From positions 5,518,001 through 5,582,000 of the forward strand of contig CAUJLY010000006.1 in assembly GCA_963281155.1 (NCBI GenBank): a stretch of DNA of 64,000 nt. Direction: 5' to 3'. Each line of letters begins with the position of its first letter. Position 1 is the stretch's first letter. Positions 22,901 through 34,293 of the stretch are shown piece after piece. The notes beneath the pieces were generated by a model. It searched no databases. It was given only the letters and a program-made list of their open reading frames with translations, and had not been told where the DNA came from. The translations under genes and the position numbers were made by a program. This stretch comes from Rhabditophanes sp. KR3021. Taxonomy: Eukaryota > Nematoda > Chromadorea > Rhabditida > Alloionematidae.

Positions 22901-23624
22901 TTATTTGAAAACCAATTGCAGATCCAATTTCACTTTCGAGCCTTTTTTCCATTAGATTTTCAGGAGGTTCGTGTAATCCGAGCAATGGAGAACTTAAATC
23001 ATAAACATAGATTGGCTTCGTTTCATCATAAATGTTTTCTGGAATGCCAAATGGCGAAAGCATATAAAAAATATAGTCGCTCATTTGTGTTAGATTGCCT
23101 AAGAAGCCATATCTTTTTGCATGATAAAAAACTTCAATTTTTAAAGCCTCAAGAGTTGATCTGACAGAAAATCGCTTTAATGAAAGCAGAAAGCCATTGG
23201 GTAATAATACATCAATTTCAATTTTATCATTTTCGTGTATTGTAAATAATGAAAGTTTCTCATTGACGAAAAATTGATCCCAAGCACACTCACTAACATC
23301 CACGAATTCAAGATCATCTACAAATTCCTCCACAGTCTGATTCTCCAGTGCAATAGTCTTCATAAGTTTTTCCAAAATTTCGTATAAAGTAATTGTATTA
23401 GCTAATTCATCTGCTTCATCAATAACCGGGCCTTCTGCTTCTAATGCCATACGAGCATCTTGCAGATTATACTCTTCAATTTGAAGACTACTTTGTTTTG
23501 ATTGTTCGAGACGATGATGCGATTTGAATGGATCAGGAGGTTCGGGTGTAGGACCATTTCTGCCATCAAATGAATGAACTAAATATTCATATTAATTATT
23601 TAAAAACCAAAATTTACCGTGCAT
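19962..23624 (-). CDS. age-1: Class I phosphoinositide 3-kinase catalytic subunit (p110)
   Basis: Minus-strand exons 23618-23624 (ATG CAC G) and 19962-23578 give about 1207 residues. Most of the protein is one huge exon. In order: a short N-terminal extension, adaptor-binding domain (about 110-210), Ras-binding domain (about 290-400), C2 (about 430-630), helical PIK domain (about 660-830) and the lipid kinase domain. Kinase motifs are intact: IIFKNGDDLRQDM (ATP lysine), GVKDRHQDN (catalytic loop) and HIDFGHFLGHKKKKLG (DFG plus the basic activation loop of class I). The C-terminus WIFHSIKHF is typical. The adaptor-binding domain implies a p85-type partner. In nematodes the orthologue acts below the insulin receptor, making PIP3. 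The start is provisional: an acceptor at 23682 and an open frame upstream allow about 20 extra residues. Confidence 0.95.
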
Positions 23625-24428
23625 TTTTTGGAGAACAGCAGCAATCTTTTTTGAAAATATGTTCTTGTGGATAAAGAAACGCTAAATTCAAAACAAAACA
23701 ACTCTTCGTTTCAAGACCATTAGAAGTATTAAGTTGAATTGACGCTACTAACTTTAAATATGTTATAAAACAGCTAGTCCACAATATTTATTTTAATACC
23801 TTAAAAACACCACACAAATTAGAACACTGAAATAGACAAACTCCACGAATTGTAAATGCATATTGTTTTGCTGCATAAAATAAACATCAACCTTCTTTTT
23901 GCTTATATTAAACTATGGTACGGATAATAATAAAAAGAGATATATTTTTGACAACAATAATTAAATTCTAGTTGCTTTAATTGTTTAAGATCAAGTACTT
24001 GATAACATTTTTGGAATAAATGCAACAACCCACATTTTAAGAAAATGAACTACACTACAAATGACTGTTGATAAGTTGATCAAAAGTGTAATTATACTAC
24101 AATTCCATCAATAAAGTTGTAGTTTGTAGACCAATAAGAAATTGATAAAAGTAAATTAAGGATATTTACGGGTTATTTGTCAAACAAGCCATTTAGATAT
24201 TATATTAGTATTGTTTTTTATAAATATTATCCGGATCTAATCTTACATGGTATTATTTTTGCATATAATTCAATAATAAATTTATCTCAATAATTATACT
24301 CAGTATTTATATTAAAAACAGCTATTACATACATTTAGTACTATCATACGTTGTGCCACTATAAACTCAGATTTTAACTCTAAGTTAAATATTAATAATT
24401 CACATATTATTCTATTTTTTCTAAAATA
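23625..24428. promoter_or_regulatory. Shared upstream region of age-1 (-) and prx-13 (+)
   Basis: About 800 bp. Immediately upstream of the PI3-kinase start, the minus strand has an acceptor-like AATTTAG at 23682, consistent with trans-splicing 57 nt before the ATG. An alternative minus frame continues through this acceptor to about 23745 but clashes with the next exon's phase, so I did not use it. Confidence 0.4.
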
Positions 24429-25563
24429 ATGGGTGATAAGCAGCCTCCTCCGCTACCCCCTAAGCCAAATCAGTACAATGGTGGTGGTGGAGATTTGAAC
24501 TCTGGATATGGATATAATAATCCCATGTATGGATACAATAGTGGAGGAATGAATGCTCCGTATAATATGGGATACTCAGGAAACAACATGTATTCAATGT
24601 ATGTTGATCTTTAATTAATTGCAACTTGACTCGGTTAATTAATTGTTTTACTCTAATTGTTGATATTTAAGGTATGGAGGAAATATGAATTCTGGAATGT
24701 ACGGTGGAGGAAATTATATGTACAATGGGGCAGGTACTAATCAGGAAAATAGTTTTGTACGACTCGCTGAAGAGTCAACACGCGGCGCATTCCAATCTAT
24801 TGAATCGATTGTCAACGCGGCAGCTTCTGTAGCTAATATGCTTAGCTCAACACATAATGCTGTATTTAGTTCATTTCGTGCCGTAATAGGTGTCGTAGAG
24901 CAGCTTAGTCGTCTCAAAATGCAAATGACAGGAATACTAGAGTCAGCGTTTGTATTTGGTTTGATAAGAAAATTTTGGAAATGGCTTATGGTTAAGCTAA
25001 GATTAATGCCAGAATCTGCTTTAGTAAATGAAGAGGTGTGGAATGCTCAGCAAAAACAAATGAAACCTAGCGATTGGATTGTCAAAGAATTAGGTGGACA
25101 GACAAAGAATGGCGTGAGTTGGCCCACGCTTCTTTTCTGGGTTGTTGCTATTGGAGGACCATGGTTAATTTATAAATGTGTGAAACAAATGGTTTCTTCT
25201 ATTGAAGAATCTAGGCAATGGGCTACTGGAACTTCCGAGCACTACACAGCCAAAGCGCTACATTCTTTCCAAGCCAGTACCAATAATGAATTATCATTTT
25301 CAGAAGGGGATCAATTGAGAGTAGCTCCAAAGGACCAGCAACCGCCAACAAGGGGATGGCTACTAGCGTCAAGTGACGACGGACAAAGAGTGGGATTAGT
25401 TCCGATAAACTATATCCAACTATTGAATCGCAAGACAAAAAGTCCCCCAACAGTGATGACTAATCCCTTAGACAAAATGAAACGAGCAAAAGAATCACAC
25501 CAAGAAGAACCAAAACAATATAGCAAAGGCGAATTGGAAAAGTCAATTGAGAATAGTTGTTGA
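24429..25563 (+). CDS. prx-13: Peroxin 13, peroxisomal docking protein
   Basis: Exons 24429-24598 and 24672-25563 give about 353 residues. The N-terminus is Pro-rich (PPPLPPKP) then Gly/Asn/Tyr/Met-rich, as in PEX13. The centre holds the conserved region SFVRLAEESTRGAFQSIESI and a hydrophobic segment (WPTLLFWVVAIGGPWLIYKC). An SH3 domain follows: ALHSFQASTNNELSFSEGD ... GLVPINYIQLL. PEX13 sits in the peroxisomal membrane with PEX14 and receives the cargo receptor PEX5; the SH3 domain binds PEX14 or PEX5. Domain order and length match. The last 45 residues are basic and probably disordered. Confidence 0.93.
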
Positions 25564-25832
25564 AAATATAATAATTACGATCTATATTACCCATTACTCT
25601 TTTAAAAGGTAATAAGCAGGTCTTATAAGTGCTGTATGTTTTATTTGGCTTTTTTGATAAATTTTGATAATACATGTAAGAGCTTTATTATAATTAAGTA
25701 AAAGTAAGTTAAAATTTGTCACAAATTTCGAAAAACTACAAGTAAATATTATGAATGGTAATAACATATTGGCATTTAAATATGCTAATGTGTTAAATAG
25801 TTTTGTGAGATATAAAATATATTAACCACAGA

Positions 25833-26497
25833 TTAAAATTTATATAAACCATCCGATAATTCACTAACTTCTGATTCGGAGTCATCACTACCTGTGTGAA
25901 AAATGTTATTTCTTTTACAGCGATATTTCCTGGTTTGACCTTCTGAAGGATGATAAATAAAGTTCAAAGATATTTAACATACGGCTAGCATCCAAAACTG
26001 GAAGCGCGAAGTCTGGAATGACTTCAAATTTGTTTTGATCAAACTCACTGTCGTCGGATTCAACGTCTAACAAAAAAGGCATGTCATCTGATATCTTGAC
26101 ATCTGCAGCCAAAGATAATATGATTGGACTGGCTAAAAGCATATCTATATCAGTTAAACGTACTTATTATAAAAATCTTTACCAAATGTATGATCAGTTC
26201 AACTGTTATTCGCATTCGACTTTCATTTCTTCGGACATTCTTCCGGACTCGATAATACATCGGGTGTTCTTGTTATCTTCAAAGGATTGGTCCAATGTTA
26301 TCTACTCTTATTAAGTCTCTTCTTGGAATATAAGGAGGAATATAGGAAGGAAGAATCATTTTATTTGGCTTAAGGTTAGTTGGTTCGTATGATTCAATGA
26401 AATCTTCCGTGATCAAACAAGGCTTTTCCTCCCTGATATCATTTTTATCCAATTTCTTTTTTGAAGAGGAACTATTGTTTTCGGGGGTTTGACTCAT
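25833..26497 (-). CDS. Small acidic protein of unknown family, middle exons unresolved
   Basis: The N-terminal exon starts at 26497 (MSQTPENNSSSSKKKLDK), 19 nt after an acceptor sequence (tttgtag, minus strand), and runs to about 26305 with a Pro/Tyr-rich end (LPSYIPPYIPRRDLIR). Two C-terminal exons are clear: one ends at 25983 (FLLDVESDDSEFDQNKFEV), the last is 25833-25942 (RKYRCKRNNIF ... SDDSESEVSELSDGLYKF). They are separated by a good 40-nt intron. The link between 26130 and 26300 does not resolve: every donor and acceptor I tried gives a phase clash or stop. The product is hydrophilic with acidic serine tracts. No family recognised. Alternatives are a missed microexon, a sequence error or two short genes. 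Confidence 0.5.
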
Positions 26498-26516
26498 TTT
26501 GTTTGCCGAATGCGGT

Positions 26517-27291
26517 CTACAAATACAATATTGTTATAATTAAACATTTGATACTTAAAGTCGATGTTGATATATATAATTTAAATTATAGATATGTATT
26601 AAGTAGAAATAGCAAACTACTTTATGAATGGAAAAGCCATTATAAAATATCAATCTATATGACCAATTCGTCATAAAAAATGTGCGATATAACACATTTG
26701 ATTTTAACTAACAAATTAAAACAAAAAACACTCAATTGGGATATTTCATAAAGAACGTCAAAAATCCAAATAATAATGATTTTATTGGAACATAAATGTA
26801 AATAACAGACTTGAGCTGATAGTATCTCTTATATGAAGTTTTTTAAATTGAATGAGAATAAATGGAATACTCATGCTCAATAAGAATTATCACTTGATTA
26901 TCCCTATACATAATTTCAATTAAATTAATCATGAATCATACAAAACATATATCAATAATCAAAACAACTACGCACTTGCATATATTTATTAGACCCATTT
27001 AAAAATATAATTACAAAAGTTAAACTGATTTTAAAATATACTCACAAATACTTATAACAATTACACAATCTACTTTAAAAATGTGTTGCTAAATGTCAGG
27101 TATACTATATTTAAGAAACTTTGAAAAGCATTTTTGTGGGCTAAAAGTTTACAATAATAGTGAAAGGAAAAATATTCTGATTTATTTGGAAGTATAAATT
27201 ATATAAGACGTTCTTACATGAAAGTTTGAACAAAGAGCAATTATATATAAAATTTTAAGTGTTTTAAAACACAAAGCCACATTTTGAAATT
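26517..27291. other. Intergenic
   Basis: AT-rich spacer between two minus-strand genes. No coding stretch or repeat array seen. Confidence 0.5.
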
Positions 27292-28234
27292 TTAACGCTT
27301 TCTGCAGCACTTTGATTTGTTCGCACATTGAAAATACCCTTCTGGACAAGTACACTGAGCGTAACGGCTATTACACGAAATAGAAGAAGTAGGATATGTG
27401 ATGAGGTTATGATCGGAAGAACATGCAGTTTTACACGCGTCTAAGCATTGAGGCTTACACTTTTTGAATTCAGAAGCTGACGTTTTTGGCGAAGAAAAAC
27501 AAACAGAAAAACAACTTGATGTGCAACTTGGAAAACAATTGTTTGGTAATGGTTGGGTGAATGAAATGGGCATTTGAGATGATGTTATAAATGGAAGATA
27601 GGTCGTTGGGAGTTCGGTCGTTGTGACTGGCGCTTCGTTTATCACGGTGGTCGAGGGAAGTGAAATTGTTGAAGATTTTTGAGGAGGTGAAGTAATTTTT
27701 GAACATGAGTTTAGGCAGGCATCGGAACAGGATGGCGCGCAAAACTTTTTGTTAAATACTTTAATTGATAAAACACAGTTATTGAGGCAAGTCGAGTGGC
27801 AACTTTTAAGACAGCTATTTGCGAGTATCATAGGTGCTACGCGTTCTGTATTATCACAAGCGCATTTTGATGTAAATGGTGGTGGTGTTGGCAAAGACTT
27901 TTCAGTCGTTGTTGAGGCGGTTGGGGTCATTTTGGTTGTCTGTGTAGATGGGAAGACAGTTGCAGACTGGTACATATTACTACAGGAACATAAAATATCA
28001 ATTGCGGCAGTAAATATTTTTTGAACAGCTTGATTGCAACTGCATATGGATTTATCACTGTTATATGGATTTGACTCGCAATTACAAGTTCCCTTATTTA
28101 TTACAGGCAACGTCTGAAACAGATTGCCCTTATACATAAACATGATGATTTAGACTCGATTATCTTACATTTGTACATTCCAATACGGCTAATAACAACA
28201 TCGTAGCAATAATAAGTTGATGTTTAGAGAACAT
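27292..28234 (-). CDS. Secreted cysteine-repeat protein with Thr/Pro-rich linkers
   Basis: Minus-strand exons 28169-28234 and 27292-28113 give 295 residues. The first exon encodes a signal peptide (MFSKHQLIIATMLLLAVLEC). The mature protein alternates Cys modules with Thr/Ser/Pro-rich linkers likely to be O-glycosylated. Four modules share the spacing C-x3-C-x3-C-x3-C: CLKSCHSTCLNNC, CAPSCSDACLNSC, CFPSCTSSCFSVC and CKPQCLDACKTAC. The C-terminus ends in a further Cys-rich knot (CTCPEGYFQCANKSKCC). Cys every fourth residue would line one face of a helix. I recall similar spacing in uncharacterised nematode secreted proteins but cannot name a family. A cuticle, mucus or surface-coat role is possible. 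Confidence 0.8.
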
Positions 28235-28908
28235 GGTTATGACAATCTAAGTAGATTTGATTTCTTTTATACTCTCATTAATGAACATATGAAGTAGATT
28301 CAAAAAAGTGTTAGAATGCTGCTTTTGTTAGGATCCAAACAAACAAGTTTTATTTTCCTGTTCAGTTGTCCCTATCAAAAGGTCTTCGAAAGATGTAAAC
28401 AGTTTTTGATGAGATTTAACAATATGTAATTTCATTTGATGACATACTAAATTGTTTTAAAAAAATTACGAGAAAAAGAGTTGTTTTAGATTATCATGTT
28501 TTGAAAGACTTGTTTTGTTTTAAATAAAATAATAAGGTTGTACTTAAACTTGAATAATTTAATAAAAAGGCTAATACTATTTATATCTAACCATCTTTTA
28601 ATCGAAAATGATTAAATTTATTTAAATTAAATTTTTTGATGACCAATTGATCAACGAAACATAAAATGTTCATTTAAATTAAGAAACATGAATACAACCT
28701 CTCGTCTATGTATATTTTCAATTCCATGTTCAAATCTTTCATATATTTCTAAAAACAAATAATCTATTTGATATAATTTATATTTTTAACTGAATATTAA
28801 TGAATAGATGCAAATTAGGAAAATATGTTTTGATGAATATATAATTTATGAATTCATTACCCGTATAAATTAGTGATATTTAAATGAATGATATTATCAC
28901 GATTTTTG
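28235..28908. other. Intergenic
   Basis: AT-rich, no coding stretch found. Contains the promoter side of the cysteine-repeat gene and the 3' flank of the GPCR gene. Confidence 0.5.
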
Positions 28909-30479
28909 CTAAACGAATTGTTCTATGATATTGCTAGTTTTTTCACTATCAGTAGTTGATAAAGTAACATATCTTGCCTTGAAACTTTGAGAATGCCTAC
29001 TTAAGATACTATGATTTTCATCTAAAGTAACAATGTTTCGATTACCGCTTAAATTTGGGACTGCTTTGGGGAAAATATTTGCAAGTGATAATTTTATATT
29101 CACTGAAGTTGTGTTTTGTGTTTTTGAAGACTGTGAACCATGTGAAGAAGAGTCTAACTCATCACAAACACTAAGTACATCTTCAGGAATGTTTTTTCTT
29201 TCTGTTATTGGAATATTTATTCCGCCACAAGTTTGTTCCAGGCCGGCGCCGGATGCTTTATGATGAAGAGTATTAAAGAATTTTAAAGAATGTGCTACTT
29301 GACGTTTGAGACTTTGTTGTAATGCTAATGGTGATGAAATTTGTGATAATGTACTTCTTTTGCGTCGCTCAGTTGTAGCTCTAAAAATAATTAAAAATTG
29401 ATGATAGAAAATGAACAGGTTCATTTTTCGAACAAACCTTATTAGAGAACGCAATTGCCTATTCATTGCAGCATAAAAAATCCAATTGCCAGCTGAGTTG
29501 ACATATGTGAGCCAATTTGCAAAAAAAACAAAAAAATACAGACTGAATATGGTTGAAAATAAGGATACATCGTCATATTTTAAAATATCAGGTCGAACTT
29601 GAGCATAAAATGATCCATTAGTAACTATGTTTCCATACTCATTCCAGACTTTAATTGGAACCAATTGAATAAAACAAAATGGCAGCCAACATATGATGTG
29701 AAAAAATGCCACACGTACAATTGCTGATGTCATGTCTTTCATATATTTTGGTTCTGATACTAATGGTACTTTAGATCTTGAATTATTAGTACTTCCGCAT
29801 AAACGTAATTTTCTTTGCCAAAATTTTTTCTTAACATGTCTTACAATTTGAGAATAATTAAAGGAAACAAAAGTAATTAACATGATGAATGTAATTGGAA
29901 TGATAAGTGAAGCAGCATTATGAATAGTTGATCGATCGTCTGTATTTTGTATGCAATTCAGTTTATCTCCTGTTGCATTTACTGACAATGAGTCAAATAC
30001 AATTATAATCAGCAATAAAGCTGAAACGATAAAAGCTCCAATTGGTAAAAAACGAATACATAATCGCCGTATCTAAAAAAAGGAGTAAAATAAATAACGT
30101 AGTAAAAACTTACTTTGCTACTAAATGGCTTTTTAATTGTTATAAGTCGTTCGACCGATATGCAAAGCAAGCATGTAAGTGATGCTAATCTGATAATATT
30201 GTCTAGTAAATATATCCCTCGGCAATTCAAATTATCAGTCTGGAGTGTTGGAAAAACCAGATATGTGCCTTTCAGAATTAGTGAACATATTACTGCGAGA
30301 TCAACGATAGCAAGAACTGTTATATATGTTCTTAATCTGGTACTGGGATTTAAATATCCTATACTGTTCCGAGGCCTCCAACTTCTTATCACCGAAAAAA
30401 TTACCCAGAAATTTCCAACAACTCCAACCAGCAAAGTGACAACATATAGACCCACTAAAATATACACAAGATAGTTCAT
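28909..30479 (-). CDS. Rhodopsin-class G protein-coupled receptor, probably peptide-type
   Basis: Minus-strand exons 30114-30479, 29438-30072 and 28909-29380 give about 490 residues with seven hydrophobic segments. TM1 has the GxxGN motif (VGVVGNFWVIF). TM3 ends in ERLITIKKP in place of DRY. TM6 is FHIICWLPFC. TM7 is NSAGNWIFYAAMNRQLR in place of NPxxY. A conserved extracellular Cys is present (NLNCRGIYL). The cytoplasmic tail of about 160 residues is Ser/Thr-rich. These variants occur in nematode and arthropod neuropeptide receptors. The subfamily and ligand cannot be named. The ATG directly abuts an acceptor (acag on the minus strand at 30480-30483). The second intron (29381-29437, 57 nt) is in frame without stops, so retention would add 19 residues. 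Confidence 0.85.
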
Positions 30480-31985
30480 CTGTGTATATTAATGAATATT
30501 AGAAATATCTCAAAAACAATGTGTATTTCTGAAGTTGCTTTTAATAGGAAGCAATGCGTTCTAAGGTACAACTGAAATGAAAGAGTGGTCGTATAATTTG
30601 ATAAAAACAAACTTTTAGAAAAGCTTAAAACACGGAAGCTACTATGAATGTCCTCGTTGTAACTAATAGAGTATATTATTAATCTAGCAAACTTAATTAA
30701 GTTCTTTATGTTTTTCTTTTAAGTGTACTTATTATCACGATAACTCTATTATAAATCAGCATTTATTGTAAGTATATTAATTCCTTTGTTGCAAAAGTAA
30801 TATAATATTTTTGCCCAAAAAACAAAGAAATGCGTATGATTTGGAAAATAAATAAAATAATATTAACTCAAGCTTTTTTACTAGGCAAAAAATGAACATT
30901 AACGTCAAAACTGTATATTACTATTATCAAAGCTTTTAAATTTAACAGCTTTATATCCAAGTAAATCCATTACGATTAAGAGAAAAAGATTCTTCAAAAT
31001 AATGATATGTAATAACAAGTAATGTTTTTGAAAGACTTCTGCTAATAATATTCACACACAAAATTTGAGATACGATAAATTATATTACAAAAAATGTGAA
31101 TAATATCATGGAATCCGCCTGATTTACAGAATATTTATAATAGTAGGTTTATATTTTTTCAAAAAGTCTGTTTCTGATTTGGATAAATTATTTCTAATTA
31201 ATAAATATCAGCCCTTAACAACCGAAATAAAACAGGGCTATATTCAATTCTGTTGCTTTACAATTATAAATGTAGTTTTATAAAAATTAATTAAAAGATT
31301 AATGACTTTAAAATGTCACACTTTATGATTTTTTGTCATCATATTATAAATGCAATATACAAATCCTTTTCATTTTTGAACGTTTAAAGGCAAACAAAGA
31401 GGTTTTAAAATTATATAAGTTTTATAACCCTGAAGAATCTAAAAATTATGCATGTACAATAGATGTACGGATAGATGACATATATTAATTTAGAAGTCTT
31501 ACATAAAACATCACACTTTTCATACGGAGTAATCTTGTGTATGAGAGATAGCACTTGAATTTCTTCAAATCATTAATGTAATGTAAGCTAATTAATATTA
31601 TCTAAATATCCTGAAAATGCGTTTTAGTCGTTTTACTATATGTAAAACAAAGAAATACAATTGCTGTTATCTTAATGTTTTCAATATATTTTCTACACCT
31701 AATTTTTGCATAAATTGTGATTGAACTCTTTAACTTATTTATAATGTAAGGATAAAGCATTTTATTTTTACAAGTTCCTGAAATTTTTAAATTTATACAT
31801 ATAGGAAACAACAAATAAAATTATAAATTAAGCTAAATGAACTAAATCAGTGTTAAGGTTTGTTATGAACTATTTGTTGAGACTGCCATTATAAATTGAT
31901 AATTGCTGAAAATTCAATTTCTCTTTTATGTATCTACTAATATTTGAAATTTAAAAAATAAAACAGACAAAAATAGAATTCGGTA
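30480..31985. other. Intergenic, about 1.5 kb
   Basis: AT-rich DNA upstream of the GPCR gene. I see no coding stretch, tRNA or array. Confidence 0.5.
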
Positions 31986-32272
31986 ATGAAATTCAAAATT
32001 TGTGTGGATAACAGGAATAGTTCTAGGAAGCTGCACATTTATAGTTTAGGCGTATATTTATACTAACAAAATATATAAAAAATCCATTTTTTTATAAGGC
32101 TAAGAAACCATCAGCCACACTAAATATTTGTGTTTGTAAACTTAATTATGATAAAGAAGAAGCGGAAGATGACATGGTTTACCAATTGTCATACAAAATT
32201 ACATCAAATGGAACGGATTTGAATAATACAATTTTTAAGGAGCTTAGTCATAATTATACTATTATCAAATAA
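31986..32272 (+). CDS. Small two-exon gene candidate, 79 residues
   Basis: Exon 1 (31986-32051) and exon 2 (32099-32272) join at phase 0. The 47-nt intron has a GTATAT donor, a perfect TACTAAC branch-point element 9 nt into it, and a pyrimidine-rich acceptor (ttttttataag). Exon 2 alone has 57 open codons with coding-like composition (DKEEAEDDMVYQLSYKITS). The product has no clear signal peptide or membrane segment and matches no family I know. The exact TACTAAC is attractive but unusually far from the acceptor, so splicing could differ. It may be a fragment of a larger gene whose other exons I did not find. Confidence 0.35.
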
Positions 32273-33293
32273 ATCTCCATCATGAATAGAAACCCTGTGA
32301 AATAGTATTCTTCAAATATGATTTAGTTTCTAAATCATGCGTTAAAAAAATAACCATAATTGTATAGCCTTTAAAACCAATTGATGTTAAAAAGTATATA
32401 AAATTATGTTATTACCTGCAACCTATTTAATAGTCCATGTTATTTAAATAAAAGCATTTGTTTAACAAATCATATACCTGATTAAAAGACCAAATAACTA
32501 TACAAAAGTATATTTATTATTTTTTTGAGAGTAGACAAAACAATTTGATTGTTACCTTCATGTATTTTTTCAAAACAATATTTTTGCATGTTTTGAAAAG
32601 GTTTAATGTAACTGCGAAAAAGGATAATTGCTACATTAATGATAAAATATTGATAAAACAATAAGATCTCAAATAGTACGTAATGTAATAAATGATTTTA
32701 TGTTCTTTTTGTATTGACCAAATAATGATTATGATGTATAACGATACGTATGACCCATCTTAGTAATAATTATCCATATCTCAAAGGATTAAAAATTAAA
32801 TTAAAAACAATTTTCCAATATCTAGAAATAAAAGTTAAATAAAACAGTAAATAGATCTTAATTTTGTATTAATATAATACTATGAAAGGAACTTTTAATG
32901 TCTCTCCTAACCAAATTCCTAATTACTAGTGCGCCAAAAATGATTGTTGCATACAAAAAGATAATTAATAGATGCAAAAGGAATAGTGTTATAAAAATCA
33001 AATTTAGGCGGCGATCAAATTCGGATATAGAATATGATTAAGTACTTAATTTTGGTAATAACATTGGTATATAAATGTTGCTGCCATTGTATAACGTGCA
33101 CTATTTCACAACAGTTAGTTGATTAAACTATATCAAACTGTTCGTCACAACTGATATATGTTTTTGTCAATTTGAAATGACATTGTGCAGAAACCTTGCC
33201 AACGTTTTAATTTAAGCGCATCAATCCCGAAGTCATTTATAACATTGGTCTTTACTTAATTATTTAATTTGATTAACATTTCAGCGACTAAAT
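32273..33293. other. Intergenic, about 1 kb
   Basis: AT-rich, no coding stretch. Ends with an excellent acceptor sequence (atttcag, 33278-33284) 9 nt before the next ATG, a likely spliced-leader site. Confidence 0.5.
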
Positions 33294-33916
33294 ATGTCTA
33301 TAGTTGGAAAATCTTTAACACTAACTATTATAAGTGTAATCATTCATGGACTTATCATAGATTGCTGTAAAATTAATTTAAAAATAGAAAATAACTATGA
33401 CGATCCTATTGAATTAAAAATTGAATCTTTTCCAGAAATGCCAATTTTGAAGTAAGTTTAAAAAGCTTTTAATTTGTTAAATATTTAAAATCTTTCAAAT
33501 TACATGTAAAGTAAAATGTGCTAAAAATTGAGAAAAATATGACAAGATAATGTGAGTCTTTTAGATATACAATTTACAAAAAAGAACCAAAGCTATATCC
33601 AAACATTAACTTGATTGGACAACATTGTATTTTCAAGACGACTAAATTCACTACCACTATTGAGAAAGAAAATGGCAGCTTAAAAGTTTATCATTCCCAA
33701 GCAGTCTTAGACGGAGAAGGACGAGCAACTCTTGTCGTAAGTTTTTATCAGATATTGCTTTAATATGGATTCACTGAATATAATCAGTGGTGATATATGC
33801 AATCATAAAAAATGAGAGTAAATTTTAAATTACAGATAACCAAAACTGGACAAACTGAAATTGCCGGGCGAATTGGAGTTTTTTGCGGAATGGGAACTTA
33901 TTGCGGGCGGGGTTAA
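33294..33916 (+). CDS. Small secreted protein, 136 residues, unknown family
   Basis: Exons 33294-33451, 33565-33736 and 33836-33916 join in phase. The N-terminus is a signal peptide (LTLTIISVIIHGLIIDCC). The mature part has few cysteines, spread out, and looks beta-rich (GQHCIFKTTKFTTTIEKENG, GRATLV). It ends with GRIGVFCGMGTYCGRG. The size and pattern resemble small secreted nematode proteins of beta-sandwich type, but I cannot assign it to the transthyretin-like or any other named family. The ATG lies 9 nt after an acceptor sequence, and AATAAA follows at 33989-33994. Confidence 0.78.
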
Positions 33917-34293
33917 ATAGGCACAACAAACAGCAGATGGTTTTTATAATTAAAAATAGCTTTCATTATTTCTGATATATATTTATTTAATAAAAACATT
34001 TTTTTAATTTTTAATTTCTTTTAAACATACACAATGATTGATAAATAACAAATTAACAAACATCTCACTCTTTTTTAAAATTATTTATTTGACAAAACGT
34101 CTAAAATTGAAGCAAGATGAATGAGTATAAATAAATTTGCAAAGGATATTATCGTATATGGAAAAATGCATATTAATATACAAAAATAGATAGATGTGTT
34201 ACGTATATGCTTAAATTAAAATGATTACAATAATTTTTGATGTACGTGATAGCATAATGTAGTCATTTAAATAGAATGAACGTACGAGTAATG
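33917..34293. other. Intergenic between convergent 3' ends
   Basis: About 380 bp with the 3' ends of the secreted gene (+) and the KCC gene (-). Nothing else seen. Confidence 0.5.
33989..33994 (+). terminator. AATAAA poly(A) signal of the small secreted gene
   Basis: The first AATAAA after the stop, 73 nt downstream. Confidence 0.55.

Noticed and set aside
23618..23745. Alternative upstream reading for the PI3-kinase (frame with LYPQEHIFKKDCCCSP)
   Set aside because: Reads protein-like, but joining it to the main exon brings a stop codon; the 23618 exon joined at phase 1 is open.
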